Shown: piece after piece, positions 52,601 to 64,000 of the stretch | How positions within the stretch are numbered: the stretch's first letter is position 1 | Layout: each line of letters starts with the position of its first letter | Origin: Cryphonectria parasitica EP155 | Lineage: Eukaryota; Ascomycota; Sordariomycetes; Diaporthales; Cryphonectriaceae | NCBI RefSeq assembly: GCF_011745365.1 | Contig: NW_024468914.1 | Coordinates: forward strand, 1,324,001-1,388,000 | DNA length: 64,000 bases | Direction of reading: 5' to 3' | Notes under the pieces: model-generated | What the model was told of the DNA's origin: nothing | Databases searched by the model: none | What the model saw: only the letters and a program-made list of their open reading frames with translations | Made by a program: the position numbers and the translations under genes

Positions 52601-54617
52601 TTGGCTGCTTAGGCATGTGTTCACTCTAGGTTTGTGGCAACTAGAAATCGTCCGTCCCGACACGGACAGTCTCGAGCTTCTATCATGCCACTGCAATTTA
52701 GGCGACGCAGGGCACCCATACTAAAATCAAAAAAGCCTTGGTGGTGGACAAACATGAAGTGACATGTATATGAGGCCCGAACAGGTATCCATCCCTACCA
52801 AAAATCAAGCATAGCAGGTGTGGCATGTTTTCGTGTCTACAGAATTGATATGAGAGTGTTTAATGAACTTCTCAAGGCTTCAGTGCGCCGATTTGTCTCC
52901 AAAATGAAACCCAGCTATCAATTCCGTCCTGACATTTGCTCGCGTTGAATTGGAGGAAACATGATCTCCCGCCAAGACAGATGAATCGTCTGAAGGAAGA
53001 CCAGCGCGACAATGCCCAGACTGGACATCCATCCCCTTCATCTCCAGGGCCAAGGCGGATATAGAGAGGAAGGAGTTCATCCATATAGAGCCAAGACACA
53101 GAAAGGAGCATCAAACTCTAATAGAGACACGCCGACAAGATTCCTCGGTACTCGGTGGCAAAAGCCAACGGCCAAAGAGCTTCCTGAAAGGGGCAGCACA
53201 CGTGAAGCACAAAATACTCGGGGTTGACGGCAGACCCTGGAAGGCCGGCCATGTTCCCCCTTCTCTCGACCCCGTCTCACGTCACACAGCCATTTTTGCG
53301 CGCCTGGGATTTCATGTGGTAGCTTGTGAGATGCCCGCCTTGGCATCTTACCGCCCGCCGCCGTGGGCCAGGGTAATTCACCGTGCCATCTTACCCGACC
53401 GATCGGCTTTGGATGGGTTGCGCTGGGGCCTGGGATGAGGGTGACAGGCTGGGAAACGGTGTGTGAGTGGGGATGCGCTGAGAGAGATGTCGGCCGGACC
53501 GTGATGACCGTCTCTTGTGGGACTGGGCCTTTATCAGATCCAAAGCGGCCTGACAGCCCGAACAGTGGGCACCAATTTGGGTCTGAGACAATCAAGGAGG
53601 CCGGAACATGAAATATGGCTTGATGAGAAGAAGGGCAGAAAATAGTAAGCAGAAGTATACACACACACACAGAGAGAGTCAAGGACGATACACTCACCCC
53701 TCCCTCCGTTTCCCCTCCAGCCACTCTCCCCTCCTCCTCTCCCCTCTTTCTTTCCTCTCCTACTCCAGAATAGGGAGGCAAGAACGAAAAGAGAAAAAAA
53801 AAAGTGACACAGAAGAGAGAAAGAGATCGACGATTGCTGGGGCCGCGTCAGCTCCCCCCCGATGCGGGTTTAGCACTCGGCGATCCCCACAATTCGATGC
53901 CCCGCTGCAACTCTTCCATTTCGAAACGGCTGTCGGGAGTCGGCGGCCAGTGTTGGGTTTGGTGAACCGAACTCATGATAAACAGGAGGGGAACTGGAAA
54001 GGAGAGAGGGGGAGGGGCTTTCTTTCTGTAGATAGGCAAGAGGTGGGCGATGACATCGATCGCGAAGCAGTAAACCTTGTCGCGCGTGGGATGGGGCCAC
54101 ACCACGACAAGCACTGGACAACCGGCTGCTTATCAGGGCTGGGCCTCTTTTTTTTCTTTTCCTCCTTCTCAGTCTTGCACTCGAAGAAGGAAAACCTGGA
54201 ATCCATATTTGCACCAGCAAGAATTATGATGAGGATGCACAGGCCACATGAAATTTTGTAACTATTTTGTAATCAAATGGGAATAGGTATTGTAAATAGT
54301 GAATGCAAGTTGTTGAATGAAATGCTTTTGCCCAAGCACCAGGTCAGGCATCCGAACCGTGAAAACCGTCCCAAACCATCTAGCCCAGAAAAAAGATAAA
54401 CGCCCAAGAATGATGATGATATGTACAGTGCATGTACATGCCCAGAAACCAATATGATATCACCGATATAACCGATATGTGCCAGAGAAAGAAAAGGAAA
54501 AAAAAACCCCGATCCAACCACCATGATCACATCACTATCCCCATTTTCGGTAAGTCTCATTTCGTCAACAAGGATTCGGGTCTTTTATCCCAAACCCTCA
54601 CACACCAATCGGATGGG
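49693..54617. other. Gene-poor stretch, 4.9 kb
   Basis: I find no gene with recognisable protein character. The part 49.7-52.9 kb is AT-richer and holds frames of up to about 150 codons without family resemblance. The part 53.6-53.8 kb is CT/GA-rich with a short AC tract at 53658-53671. This could be decayed sequence next to the cell-death locus. Confidence 0.45.
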
Positions 54618-55635
54618 TTAGATGGTGAGCATGCCCATCAGCATGTAGCACACGAAGCCGACAACGACCCACCACATGAGCAGGCGAAGGCCGACGTTGA
54701 GCATCTGCATGCGGTTCCTTCTGCGGGAGCGGCGGACAAAGTCGCTGCTGTCGTTGACGTTGGGGAACTTCTGAGCCTTGGGCACACACTCGCCCAGGAA
54801 CGCGCACAGGGGCTCCCAGCCCTCCTGGACGCGGAACTCGAGCAGCCTCTCGGGCTTCTTGCCGTCCTCGGTGGCCAGCTTGACCACGTTGGCGTAGTGG
54901 CGGCGGTAGATGTCCTTGCCGCGGTTGGCAAAGTCGCCCTCGAAGAAGGTGTCGAAGAACATCTTGAGCATCGGGTAGTACATCTGCGCGGCCCACGACC
55001 CGGACAGGCCAAAGGGGAGGATCTTGTTGCTGAGCGCCGCCAGCTCGTGGTCCGTCGCCCGCCAGAAGACGGTCGGCAGCGTCGACTTGTGCCAGCTGTC
55101 GACGTCGCGGCCCGTCAGGACCACCTTGGCCTCGGGGTACACCTCGATCAGCTCCTCGGCAAAGGCGCACGCAGGCCAGTCGCACACGGCCTGGCAGTTG
55201 CCCAGCAGCTGGTCCCAGAACTCGCGGGTGCGGATGGTGCCCTCGGGCAGTGGAGAGCGCTCGGGGAAGTACTTGGCCACCAGGGCGTCGTGCCACAGCA
55301 GGGCGTCGGGGGGGTTCTCGATCGAGGCGCACATCATGTGGTAGGTCTCGACGTAGCCCAGGTGCCTCATGGCCGCACGCATAGCTAGTATCAGATGTCA
55401 GTTTTTTTTTATATCTTTTCTGTGCGTAATGACCCGATGTGTTGTTATGTGAGGGCTCAAACATACAAGCTGTGCCTGTTCTTCCAGTCGCCAGCAGCAG
55501 AACCTTCATGGGAACAGTCCTGGTCTGCTTGCGCTTGTCGAAATCCGTGTCATTGGTGAAGACATCTGTGATGGGCTTGCGAGTGTATGTGTCTGCGTAG
55601 CAGGGGAACATCTGGGGCTTCTCGATGGCCGACAT
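54618..55635 (-). CDS. Sulfotransferase-family P-loop protein with C-terminal membrane anchor
   Basis: I model two exons, 55635-55467 and 55384-54618, giving 311 residues. The intron is 82 nt, with donor GTATGT, branch CTGATAC and acceptor CTAG. Splicing assembles the P-loop-like motif LLLATGRTGTAS|MRAAMRHLG, typical of the fungal Sulfotransfer_4 group (PF17784) that normally begins with GLGRTGT. Downstream the family blocks WDQLLGNCQAVCDWPACAF, VVLTGRDVDSWHKS and the final WEPLCAFLG are present. Residues 287-311 form one transmembrane helix after an Arg-rich stretch (RRSRRRNR), so a tail-anchored membrane protein is likely. The substrate is unknown; some relatives are annotated as NAD-dependent epimerases through error propagation. 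Confidence 0.9.
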
Positions 55636-58600
55636 CTTGGGTGGTGCGTTGGTTTGTTTTGGTTTTTTGCTGATTCGACGACTGCAGGGTTGCTTGGAAA
55701 TTACAAATGGGTATCCTTTTTTCTTTTTCTTCCAAAGTGTAGTGTTTGACAGGAAAGGATGACGAGCGTATTATTTTCTGGGAATAAAATATAACGAGTG
55801 GTGTGTGTGTGTGTGTGTGTGTGTGTGCGCTCGTCAAGGAAGGATATGTGTAGGTGTAAAAGGAACGGGCTTGGTTCGTCCTTGGTCACGGTTGGTGTAG
55901 TAGCCTGACGACTTGAAGATGAAGATGGAAAGGAGAAGATAATAGAGAGACAAGAGAAAAAGAAAAATAAGACCTTCAAGACGGCCAAAACAGAGAGGCG
56001 GTCGACGGCCAGAAATAAAGATCATGAACCACCAGGATGTATGAGCTACGGGGCTAAGGTGACAGATGGGGCCTCTCGAAAGTGAAGGGTACGTACTCAC
56101 CCACGCAGGAAACTGACAAGGGTGCGTACGTATACACGCTCAGGTCCTGGACGGGCCGTCAGGGTTATTGCCTTCGCCTCTCAGGAGACTGACTGACAGG
56201 AGGAGGGTACTTTGGTACATGAGTAAGTGCGCACCCTGTGGCAGGGCCAGGCCCGTCTCTTCCTTGTCCCCTTTTCTCCCTCCTCGTCCCCCTCCCTCCC
56301 TGGTCATCCCTGACTATCAACTAGGGGTTGAGGAGTCTGTGATTTTGTGTGGGGAAAAAGGCCAGGGCGATACCAGGTGGAAGGGAAAGGGTGTGACGGA
56401 ATCTCGCATGGAGATGAAATGTGGAAAACGAAACCGGCCTAGTGACGAAGTATGGAAAATGCAACGCCACATTCAACTACTACGTACTACCAAGTAACAG
56501 ACAAGTTTTGGGATGCGCAAGGGAAACCAAAAAAAGAACAAGAGGGAAACAAAAGGAAACAACATGACAGCACGAACCGATGGCTACTCATTCAAACTGT
56601 GGCGTAGAGTAACCTGTCACAATTGATGATGGGTTTGAATTTCAGGCCCGCAAACAGAAACAAGGAGTGGGGAGGAAAGGTGACGGAAGTAAGAGTGACG
56701 GACGCCGGGCCGGGCAGCTTTCAGGGCCAAAGAGGGCGAGGGGCGGCTGATTTAGTCGCGCGTACTATTGTATTATGGTAAAATGAAAATGGTACGAATG
56801 TACAGAACTATAGGACGAGAATGAACAAGCAAAGAGGAAGAAGAAAAAAACAAAAAAAAACACAGAGCAGAAGTGGAGCGGCTATAGCAGCAGTAGCGAC
56901 AACTTGCAAGCAAAGCTCGGCCCCTCCTCCTGAGTGGCTAATATCCAAGCTGATCAGGGTGGAGACTTTGTTTCCTATTGATTTATGGTGGCGCACGGAG
57001 GCTCGATCATTTGCACAGAGCAAGAGCCAGATGCGCCCATGTGTGGCTGGCTGGCAGGCTCTCCTCTCCTGGCTGGGGGGTTGACTGCATTCTTCATCCT
57101 TCCCAACCAGGCGAGGCTTGGAAGATGTCGTTGTCGTCGTCGTTCGGTCGTTCGTTGGCTCGTTGGTTTAGTCCCCCGATCCTTGGAGCTCTGGTTGACG
57201 CTTGGGCGGTGCGACGTCGATCCCATCTAGCCACAACCGCAATAGGTCGCGGTTGGTCGAGAACACTAGGCGCAACTTGTCATCAATTTCATCTTGATTA
57301 GGATGCTAGGGGTTTGGATGGGAATAGCCAAGGAGCCGCATTGTTGGGTAGGCGTGGAGCCCCCCCTGTGCAGCGAACCTCCCAAGTTGGCACCCGGAAG
57401 TCGGACGGGCGCTCCAAGGAGGACAGTCATGCTCTCTCAACAAACCTCTAATGCGCCGTCACGGTAGCGCCAAGCTTTTCTTGCCAAGACCTTTGGTGCT
57501 ACATGGGAATAAATTGCAACTGGATGTGATCGATCACAGGGTGGAAACACAGAACAGGATCTACACCGAGAAGCGACGTGAACGTTCATGCGCCCATAGT
57601 GGTGACCAACCAATGATTGTGCGCAGTATTGTGATCGGCTTTATCATGGTACAAATCGCCTCCCGAATGGAGGAAAGGCGCTCGCAGGTGTACCATAGTA
57701 CGGTAGAATCTCAGGTTCCCTCCGCGTTTCTGGAGAATTACGAATGTTTCATAGAAAAGGAGCTGTAAGTAACGAGTCGAAACGAGCGCGCCAAGGAGAG
57801 GCGACAGTTGAAACAAACGGGCCAGGGTGTGTAAGTGTGTGTGGAGAGGCCAGTACCAGAAGGCAAGTAAGAGAAAGGCCCATCGACCGTTTTTGGGAGC
57901 GCTGTGGCGATCCTACCAAAAAAGAGCGATCCACGCACTCTGGCCGCCTTTCTCCAGAGTTGACTGGCCCTGAGAACTCCTGGGTCGGCTGCCACTACCG
58001 GTGGGATGCTTCCCGCTGACCAGGAAGCCGACCAGGGACCTGAGGAGAGAGACCAGGGGTCTACGTAATCTCGGGTGTCATCTCTGTGTTCTGCGGCGTG
58101 GTTATTTCTAGCAGCAGCATAGGCGTTTTAGCCTGTTGGCTGTGAGGAGAGTTCAGACGACATGCATTACCATCTGCAGCAGACAGGCGATGATCAAGGA
58201 CGATCCCTCCCCCGTTGAAGAAACTGAGGGGCGCCTGTGCAGTCCCCATAGTAGCTCAGAGGGCCAGTTGGGCGCGGGCGGCCCCGCATGAGCCTGGTGA
58301 CGACAGTATACTTTTTATATCCTTCTGGGCTTAGCTGGTGGCGTTGTGGATCGGGACAGTTACGCGTCTGTACTACCAAAGCACACTTATAGTTGTATAG
58401 AGTTGGTATAGAACAGTAACACAAACCGGGCACGGGGCGGCACGGGAAGAACAACACAAAGACAGAAGGGGAGCCCGTCTGTCATGTCAAAAACCTAGAC
58501 ATCACTGACTCCAGGGCACTTGTTGCCACTACAGGGCTCTCTTCGTACTAAAAGAACCCCCCTGGGACACCACACTTGCCGTCTCTGTACACGCGTCCGG

Positions 58601-61600
58601 CTTCCGTAGGTGCTGTCCCATCACATCCTGGACACCGAGGCCCGACCTGCATCTCCGGCTGAGACGGTGATATTTTCCCCAGGGATTCGGTAAATTATCC
58701 AAACGAGAGGGAGGGCAGCGGCAGTTGCTCCCCTTCCTCATTTCGCTTGGGAGGCTCTGGCCATCTTCGAAAGGTGAGGGGAGGGGAAGAAGCATGGGGG
58801 AGGGGATGCTTTGAGCCTCCTCTCCTCATCTAGACCAGACAAGGCACCGGGCGGTTGGAGCCAACAGGCAAGTTGTCTCGTGTTGAGAGCGTCAGCTCAT
58901 AGCACAACCAGCCATGGATGTACTGATTTGATTTTTCTTCTTCTTTTTTTACTTTCTTTAGTGGGTATTCTCTTTTTTCCTCTTCTTCTGACACCAGTAC
59001 GACGTAGAAGATTCTTTCATTCCTCGGGCGAGTCCAGCGTAGGGATCGGAGCTCCGACCAAACCCACTACCGGACCAGCTTTGTTAGGGTTTCAAGACTT
59101 CCTCATATCACCTGAGTCAAATACAAAAAAGACCAGGTGAGAACAAAGAGGACCGTTTGAAATACTGTCCTGTCTACTGTGCTGCTGTCTTGCTCAACTG
59201 ATTGTCTTGTACAAAAATCCCTCTCCCTTCATTTCTCCTTTCGAGAGCTGGTGGAAGATCACATGGGATAGAGATTGCAAGAAATAACATACAGATATTA
59301 GACCGCCAGTCATCATCTTCACCGGAGACCGACATCCGCGATGCTATATGCAAGACTGTCGATCATCAGTATCAAGTAGCCTACCCCATGCATGTATGCA
59401 TGGCATAGCATAGCATGGCATGGGGCTTACCGAGGGCCTGCAGGGCTGGCTGGCTGGCCACGGGGCGCCTAAGGTGAAACGGCTGTCCCACTGCCGCTGT
59501 CTCAACCGAGTACCGCGTACCGATCAAGTGGGTAATACCGACTCCCGGGAGGCCGTCTGGACCTTTCATCAACCCCTTACACGCGACTACCATGTACCAT
59601 AGTACTATCGAGGAGGAGAAGGGGCCAGAAAGGTGGGCTTCGGGGATTTAGAATGAGGATCGGAAGGGAAGAAGAAGAAGACGAGAAGAAGAAAAAGTGG
59701 GCTACAGCCAGGGCAAGGGTGTACGCAGCAAGCCTCATCATGTCAGGACGGACACTAACACATAGTAAATTAATCCACTGCTTGTACTATGATAGTGTAG
59801 CCTTGTGGTGTGATGGTGTGTATGTAGTGCTGCCATAATCTGTAACACTCTGCAGCGATGCCAGACGATCCTGGCGTTGAAGGAAAGAAAAGACGGAAGA
59901 AAAGAATGAACGCAAGAAAGGGACGGAACCCTCTGACAAACTGTCTTACCACCAGCCTGGCCTGACCTTGGTTTGCGTGCGTCATCAGGTCATTGCAACT
60001 ACTATGTAATGCACTGCGCTTGCTTGGGATGAAAAAGAGGAACAAGAAGCGTGCGACAAAGCCAGATGATGATGATGCTGCTGCTCTGCTTTAGGAACCC
60101 TCCGGCCAGACCAGATCCAGGTTTGCGGAACATCAGGTGCAGGAACACAATCTGGCGAACCCCGAGGCTTGTGGGGGACGGGATCGCTGGCAACATGGAG
60201 CACGAAGATCATAGTAGCCACTACTATGTACACTCCATCAGTACAAACAGAGAAAGAGGAAGAAGAAAAAAACAGGGCTGGGTGGCTGGTGCTCGCTCTT
60301 CGTCATCGTGCAGAGCATGTTGCGGGCCGGTAGGAAGAAAAGGGCAGACGGGCCCCAGAAAAAAGCCCCCACCTGCAAAAGACGCGTAATGCCACTAAGC
60401 CATGCGACCCCCAGGGCCTATGCTCAGAAGGTCTACTTACCATCTCTCCTACACTATAGTACGCTGAGTACGTACCCTCTGCGTAAGGGGTGGCCAATGG
60501 TCGCAGGCCCAACGTCCCTTCTAGGGGTCGACCTGTAACACACTCTCGACAGGCTGACTGCACGATTGGCAAGCTCAGACAGATCAGAGAGCACTTTTAG
60601 TTGTTGATGACTGATGAGGGAAAAGACCATGATTATCATTACCTCCCAGCACCACTATTGACGCCCATCTGCCTCTGCTCTTCTTTTCTTTTCGTCGTAT
60701 CAGTTCCATGTCCTCCTTCTCGTGGTTCCAAAAGTGTTTCTTGAATAATGGGTAATTTGGTGGCTTCGTTCACTCCACAGGACGGTACCCATATCATTAC
60801 GACAACGCCCCTTAGTCTTTTTCATCCTTACCTTTTTCTGCTTCTTTATTTACTGTAAACCATACACTCTACGTTCCACACATAATATCTTACACAACAC
60901 AGACACACGCACACATACACACATATACACAGGGTATCATGGACCAGTACGTACCATAGCATCGTCCTCGTCTTAATTAGGATCGCATATTTTTGCGGAG
61001 AAAGGGAGGGCGTGCCACTCATCCACACCCATCAATCTATCGGGGATCGGTGGGGAGGGCACACTCTGGGTAGTGGGACCGACGACCGAGACGAGCAGGG
61101 ACAAGAAAAGAAAGAAAAAAAGGAGGAGAGACTTTCAGCCTACTGGTACCTCCGAGAGGGCCGGGGAGAGGGAAACCCAAGTGATTTGACGGAACGACGA
61201 TCGCCTGCAGGACGGGGGGCGTCTGAGATATCCTTGTCCCCAGCTACCCTGCAGGCCCCATTCATCACCCCTGCGCGCGTGAACTGACTTTCGTCGTCGG
61301 CGTCCTTGTGGCTCTCTGCATTCAAACAAGGCAAGGTCAGCAGGAACGAGAAGAGGGGCGGCGGCAAGGGATCAGGGAATAGAGATTGAGTGTGCCGCTC
61401 AACAATTATTTCCACCCGCTGCTGTGGCTCATCAGGTCAGTACGCGCAAATCTGTTCGTCTAGTAATTGTCGTCGTCGTCCTCCGAGTTACAAGGGACCC
61501 ATTCCCAGCAAGTTTCCCTCTTGTCCCCTCCGCCTCCACCTCCTCCTCCACTTTCCTCTGTGTCTCTTCTCTTCCCTCTCAAAAGGTTCTCTTATTTTTT

Positions 61601-62051
61601 GTATCATTAAACCGCATGTCCAACCACCTTTTATTTTTTTTTTAGTTCTTTCTTGTTTTGTTTCGTCAGACCTTTTTCGCCGTTGAGGACTCCGGCATCC
61701 CATCATTTGCTTTACCAAGATACTTTTACTCTTCTTCACTGCCACTCACTCGCATCTGCCTTTTTTTGTCCCTTGCTCTACCTTCTTATCAAGCCATATT
61801 TTATTTTATATCCTTTTGACTCGATCTCACTCTTGTCTAACCCACCCTTCTCGCTCCATAGTCGTTATCTTCTCCGGATCCAATACCCAGATCTGGTATA
61901 GCCCTCACAGAGACACGACGTCACAGTACTTGGAAGGAAGGCCAGAGAGAAGCGTTGCCGACTTTCCTTTTTTTCCCTCTTTTCTTCTCATCATCACCAA
62001 CCTGTTCCTGTGTTGGAGGAGCGGGCTCCCACCAACCGGCCACAGCCAAAC
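55636..62051. other. Gene-poor stretch, 6.4 kb
   Basis: This lies between the divergent sulfotransferase and transporter genes. It contains a GT tract at 55799-55827, purine tracts (56520-56560, 59660-59690) and pyrimidine tracts near 61500-61850. No frame here has recognisable protein character. The last 600 bp are CT-rich and read like a long 5' UTR of the transporter gene. Unannotated long non-coding RNA is possible but unsupported by sequence alone. Confidence 0.5.
55799..55827. repeat. (GT)n microsatellite
   Basis: This is a GT dinucleotide tract of about 14 units, about 165 bp upstream of the sulfotransferase-family gene, so it lies in its promoter or 5' UTR. Confidence 0.9.
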
Positions 62052-64000
62052 ATGGCATACACCAACTCCCAGACAACGGCCTCTCAGCCATCACAACCAC
62101 AACAACAACAAGCCACCTCATTATCACCACCAAGTCAGTTCGACATAATGGACGACCTGAATGAGAAGGAGGCTGGCGACTATGAACAGTTCATCAACCA
62201 GGATGGATCAAGAAGTGGTCTTGCCTCATGCGCCTCGTCCATAACAGCCTTTGATCCCAGGAACAGTTCAGACCGCGAGAGGGCCTACCACAGCGATGAC
62301 GATGACGAATTCACAAAAGGATACTCATCATCCGCACCCTTTCTGCCGAGGGACGAGGAAGCAGCACCAGAGGCGCCCAAGAAGGCTGCACCAGAACATG
62401 TCACCTGGATGTCTCTGCCTCACAAGGGCCAGCTTCTGATCCTGTTCCTCTGCCGCATGGTCGACTTTCTTCAGGTTGCCACCCTGCAGGCGTACATCTT
62501 TTACCAGCTGCGACACATGGCTGAACAGCAGATACTAGAGGCCGGCTCAGGTATGTTTTACTACCCAGAAAATCCCACTTTTATTGTTGTCATTTTTTCA
62601 CTAACAGTGTCTGTTTAGATGCAGTCATGTCTGATGCCAAGATCTCAGCACAGGCTGGTCTCCTGACAGGAGGCTTCACCGGTGCTCAAGTTCTCACAGC
62701 CATTTTCTGGGGCAAGGTGGCCGACTCTCCCAAGATCTACGGAGGCCGCAAGATGGTGCTCCTGATCGGAACCCTCGGAACGGCGATTGCCTGTTTCGGG
62801 TATGGCTTCTCCAACTCATTTGCCACCGCCATGTTCTGGAGAGTTGTCGCAGGCTGCGTCAACGGCCTTGTCGGCATCATCCGGACCATGATCTCTGAGA
62901 TCACCGTCGAGAGGAAGTACCAGTCCAGGGCTTTCCTCATCCTGCCAATGAGCTTCAACGTCGCTGGTATCTTGGGCCCCATTCTCGGAGGCTGGCTTGC
63001 GGACCCGGCTGTGACCCTCCCTGCGTGGTTCGCACCAGGTGCTCCCTTCCACAGCACGCTGATTGAGAAATACCCCTTCGCGCTGCCTTCGATCGCCAAC
63101 GCTGCCGCCCTCTTCGCCGTGTTTCTGGCTGTCCTCTTTGGCCTGGAGGAAACTTCCAAGTCCAAGAAGGGCACCTACGATATCGGTCTGGACTATGCGG
63201 CCCGCGTCAAGTGTTTTATCCTGCGCAGGCCCAGCGACTACGTCTACCACGACCGCAGCGGCTACGACCAGCTCGAGTCGATGCAGATGAGCGAGAAGAG
63301 CGGCAGACCCGCGATGCCCGCTGCCCTCCCTGGCAAGAAGAGAAAGACCCTCCCCTTCTCGCGCCTGTGGACCAAGAACGTCATCTTCACCCTCCTCAGC
63401 CAGGCCTTTTACGACTTCCACCTGGGCGCCTTCACCAACATCTGGACCCTCTTCCTGTCCACCCCTCGCCCTGGCTTCGTCTCCCCCTCTGTCGAGACCA
63501 TTCCCGTCGTCGAGGGCCGTGCTCTGGGCAAGCGCAACTTGCTCTGGTTCGCAGGAGGCCTGGGCATGCCTGCTTCTACGGTTGGCAACGCCACCTCCAT
63601 CCTCGGCGTCCTGGGCATGCTGCTGCAGGTCGTCATGTACCCGCCCATGCACGCCCGCCTGGGAACCCTGCGCAGCTTCCGGTACTTCCTCGTCATCTTC
63701 CCCGTGGCCTACCTGCTCGCGCCCTTCCTCGCCACCCTCCCACAGACCCAGAACGAGGACGGCACCACGTCGGTGTCTACCGCCCTCTGGTTCGCCATCG
63801 TCATGATCCTGTTCCTGCACACCTCTGCGCGCACCATGACACTGCCCGCCAGCATCATCCTGCTCAACAACTGCAGCCCGCACCCTTCTGTGCTGGGTAC
63901 TATCCACGGCATCGGACAGTCCGTGTCTGCTGGGTTTAGGACTGTTGGACCCATCGTGGGCGGCTGGTGGTACGGCATGGGCTTGGACTGGGGCATGGTC
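62052..64000 (+). CDS. Major facilitator superfamily transporter, 3' end beyond the window
   Basis: I model exon 1 at 62052-62550 and exon 2 from 62619, which is still open at the window end. The intron is 68 nt (GTATGT...GTTTAG, branch CACTAAC), and splicing gives GSG|DAVMSD-type continuity. The N terminus of about 115 residues is hydrophilic, with Gln and acidic stretches. The first helix follows in KGQLLILFLCRMVDFLQ. The MFS signature between helices 2 and 3 is present (FWGKVADSPKIYGGRKMVLL), and helix 5 has a GPILGG motif. A long cytosolic loop with KKGTYDIG and basic residues links the two halves, and six or more further helices follow. This matches the fungal YCR023C-like/Zinc-induced-facilitator-like MFS group with unknown substrate. 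A second in-frame ATG at 62148 is an alternative start. Confidence 0.88.

Noticed and set aside
62816..63907. A 363-codon open frame on the minus strand
   Set aside because: It lies opposite the MFS transporter, is Gly/Glu/Val/Arg-rich as expected for an antisense shadow, and has no domain character.

Overview
The window is nuclear DNA of a filamentous ascomycete (Pezizomycotina, most likely a Sordariomycete). The evidence is short GT-AG introns (about 55-150 nt) with CTRAC/TACTAAC-type branch points, Zn2Cys6 and Pth11-like genes, a cyanide hydratase, an ApsB/Mto1-type microtubule-organising-centre protein and a fungal DUF6590 protein. Genes are single units on both strands; there are no operons. 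I see no rRNA, tRNA, CRISPR array or intact transposon.

Region 0.4-7.1 kb holds small-molecule enzymes: cyanide hydratase, a secreted-type metallophosphatase, a soluble epoxide hydrolase and an FSH/Ovca2-type serine hydrolase. Region 9.3-12.6 kb is one Zn2Cys6 transcription factor that I rebuilt as ten exons, with the zinc cluster split over three of them. Region 14.1-19.4 kb has a four-helix membrane protein, a 78-residue small protein, a LysM-domain gene with an unresolved 5' end, and an imidazolonepropionase/ochratoxinase-like amidohydrolase. Region 21.3-26.3 kb is the single-exon ApsB/Mto1-like protein (1649 residues). Region 27-40.3 kb has a Kre9/Knh1-type secreted protein, a LURP-one-related protein, a Pth11-like receptor with poly-Q and poly-P tracts, and a low-complexity coiled-coil protein.

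Region 42.1-49.7 kb is the most interesting part. A C2H2 zinc-finger/DUF6590 gene is divergent, across 355 bp, from a subtilisin-like (S8) protease gene with a complete catalytic triad and a long helical N-terminal region. A 273-residue beta-rich protein that I read as a candidate gasdermin-like pore former follows it on the same strand. This layout resembles the protease/gasdermin pairs that control fungal regulated cell death (HET-Q2/HET-Q1 of Podospora). The zinc-finger gene carries an apparent frameshift and the protease gene has two splice sites that do not preserve the expected frame, so the locus may be decaying, allelic, or controlled by splicing.

Region 54.6-64 kb has a sulfotransferase-family gene with a C-terminal membrane anchor, a 6.4 kb stretch without recognisable genes, and the 5' part of a major facilitator transporter that runs off the window. 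Long gene-poor stretches (31-35.6, 49.7-54.6 and 55.6-62 kb) hold only simple repeats and short chance frames.
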